Positions 5,370-6,362 of a DNA stretch of 6,362 nucleotides are shown here, piece after piece. Numbering within the stretch: position 1 is the first letter of the stretch; the number at the start of each line of letters is the position of its first letter. The position numbers and the translations under genes were made by a program. A model generated the notes under the pieces. That model saw only the letters and a program-made list of their open reading frames with translations. It was not told where the DNA came from and ran no database searches. The DNA is from Peptococcaceae bacterium (GTDB lineage Bacteria > Bacillota > Peptococcia > Peptococcales > Peptococcaceae): contig JAGARS010000137.1 of assembly GCA_017622155.1 (NCBI GenBank), positions 1 to 6,362 of the forward strand, given 5' to 3'.

Positions 5370-6362
5370 TCAAGGTTTCCACTGACACCCGGCAAACGCA
5401 TCTTTCTCGATTCGTTCTATACTCTGCGGCAATGTAACGCTGACAAGTGCTTTGCAGCCATCAAAAGCATTATTGCCGATGCGGGTAATGCCATCCTGAA
5501 CGGTTACACTTCTAATTTGTGCAAGATGTGCAGCCCGTTCATATTTGATGCCATACCGTACAGTGCTCAATGCGTATGGTCCAATGGCAGTGATTACTTT
5601 ATCGGCAATGCGAGCCGGTACCGTAATATCTAAATCATTCCCATAATACCGCATCAATGTATAAGTATGATCGGCATTTTCCTTCAAGCCCCACTCTTCC
5701 TCCATCTGTCCTGCTGTTTTTTCCGGAGCTGCAATATCCCAATCCAGTGACAGATCGTCCCAAGAATCGGCAAAAAGATCCGTTTCTTCTGCTTCGGTCA
5801 GCTTTTGTTTATAGCGCATGAGTGCAGCTGCATGATCAGCCTGCCCTTCTATAAGAACCGTATCCAGAATTTCATCCAGATCGTCTATTGGAATCATTTG
5901 CTCCTGTATCATAATCTGCATGAGATTCCAATGTTTCATAGCCAAAGGATAGTACTGTCTGCGTCTGTTCTGAATATACTGATATACCGCTTGCAAAAAT
6001 GCGCCGTTCTGTACACGTTCTTCACATACATCGTCGGCAAATGCAATAATTGCACTGTCACGCACATTAGCCGGCAGTTTGGCAGGATGCAGCTGTTGCA
6101 CGCGTATCTTTGTGCCGGGCATAAAGCATTGCCGCCCTATTACTGCATCTGTGCTGTCCAGCTGTATTGACAAACCGGTGCATTCGTCAAAGGCCCTGTC
6201 TCCAATCCGACACACCTGCTCCGGAATGTGTAACTGTTTTAATTTACGACAATTTTGAAAAGCTCTGTCATCAATTTCTGTCAATGTGTCAGGTAAATTC
6301 ACAGCAAACAAGGCTGTACAGTTACGAAACAAATCAGCACAAAGCTTTTCTGTGCCTGGACG
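5370..6362 (-). CDS. BspA-type leucine-rich-repeat protein, C-terminal part (cut at right edge)
   Basis: The frame is open from the right edge to TGA at 5370-5372, giving 330 visible residues; the start lies beyond 6362. Residues 1-64 carry BspA-type repeats of the pattern LPxTLTEIxxxAFxxCxxL (LPDTLTEIDDRAFQNC, then RIGDRAFDEC). Residues about 100-230 are a helical, non-repeat insert with an ankyrin-like stretch (IDDLDEILDTVLIEGQADHAAALMRYKQKL) followed by an acidic linker. A last block has YYGNDLDITVPARIADKVITAIG and closing repeats GITRIGNNAFDGC and SIERIEKDAFAGC, ending QWKP. BspA-like repeats are common in gut and oral anaerobes, often as surface or adhesion proteins, but mixed LRR/helical proteins like this can also be intracellular. 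The missing N-terminus hides any signal peptide, and I see no transmembrane or cell-wall anchor at the C-terminus. Specific function unknown. Confidence 0.85.
   Translation of the reverse strand, partial: RPGTEKLCADLFRNCTALFAVNLPDTLTEIDDRAFQNCRKLKQLHIPEQVCRIGDRAFDECTGLSIQLDSTDAVIGRQCFMPGTKIRVQQLHPAKLPANVRDSAIIAFADDVCEERVQNGAFLQAVYQYIQNRRRQYYPLAMKHWNLMQIMIQEQMIPIDDLDEILDTVLIEGQADHAAALMRYKQKLTEAEETDLFADSWDDLSLDWDIAAPEKTAGQMEEEWGLKENADHTYTLMRYYGNDLDITVPARIADKVITAIGPYALSTVRYGIKYERAAHLAQIRSVTVQDGITRIGNNAFDGCKALVSVTLPQSIERIEKDAFAGCQWKP

Noticed and set aside
5805..6170. 121-codon plus-strand frame within the leucine-rich-repeat gene
   Set aside because: It is the complement of a clearly coding region and has no ribosome site or recognisable domain.
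6332..6332. TTG codon as the start of the leucine-rich-repeat gene
   Set aside because: The frame stays open to the window edge and the upstream residues (PGTEKLCAD) continue the repeat pattern, so the true start is outside the window.

Overview
The window reads as a piece of a low-to-mid GC anaerobic Bacillota (Firmicutes) chromosome, from the Clostridia or Negativicutes. The grounds are strong AGGAGG-type ribosome sites, sigma-A-like promoters, U-tailed intrinsic terminators, a comEC competence gene, [FeFe]-hydrogenase maturation genes and a BspA-type leucine-rich-repeat protein. The genus cannot be fixed from this sequence. I see no tRNA, rRNA, CRISPR array, insertion sequence or phage gene.

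Layout. Bases 1-1313 (minus) hold the N-terminal 437 codons of a ComEC-type DNA-uptake channel, cut by the left edge. Bases 1314-1661 separate it from a divergent plus-strand operon. They carry a good promoter (TTTACA-17-TATACT) and then a roughly 240-nt untranslated leader ending in an intrinsic terminator 49 nt before the first gene. Bases 1662-4420 are the operon: a TM1266-family small regulator (89 aa), HydE (351 aa) and HydG (471 aa). The first two genes overlap by 8 nt, and hydG follows after 25 nt. A long hairpin terminator (4478-4533) ends the operon. A separately promoted HD-domain phosphohydrolase follows (4619-5278, plus). A bidirectional terminator (5291-5331) separates it from a convergent leucine-rich-repeat gene (5370-6362, minus) that is cut by the right edge.

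How the genes work together. HydG cleaves tyrosine to supply the CO and cyanide ligands, as an Fe-cysteine complex, of the [FeFe]-hydrogenase H-cluster. HydE processes that complex toward the [2Fe] subcluster. The third maturase, HydF, and the hydrogenase itself are not in the window. The TM1266-like protein is a conserved companion assumed to be a regulator.

The most interesting part is the leader of this operon. It has a perfect tandem heptamer, GGAACGG twice, that can pair with the 5' arm of the terminator. It also has a hairpin whose loop can form a long-range pseudoknot. Together these suggest a transcription-attenuation switch, possibly an undescribed riboswitch or protein-sensing leader, that controls hydrogenase maturation. 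A CRP-like palindrome (TGTGA-N6-TCACG) lies upstream, inside the start of comEC.
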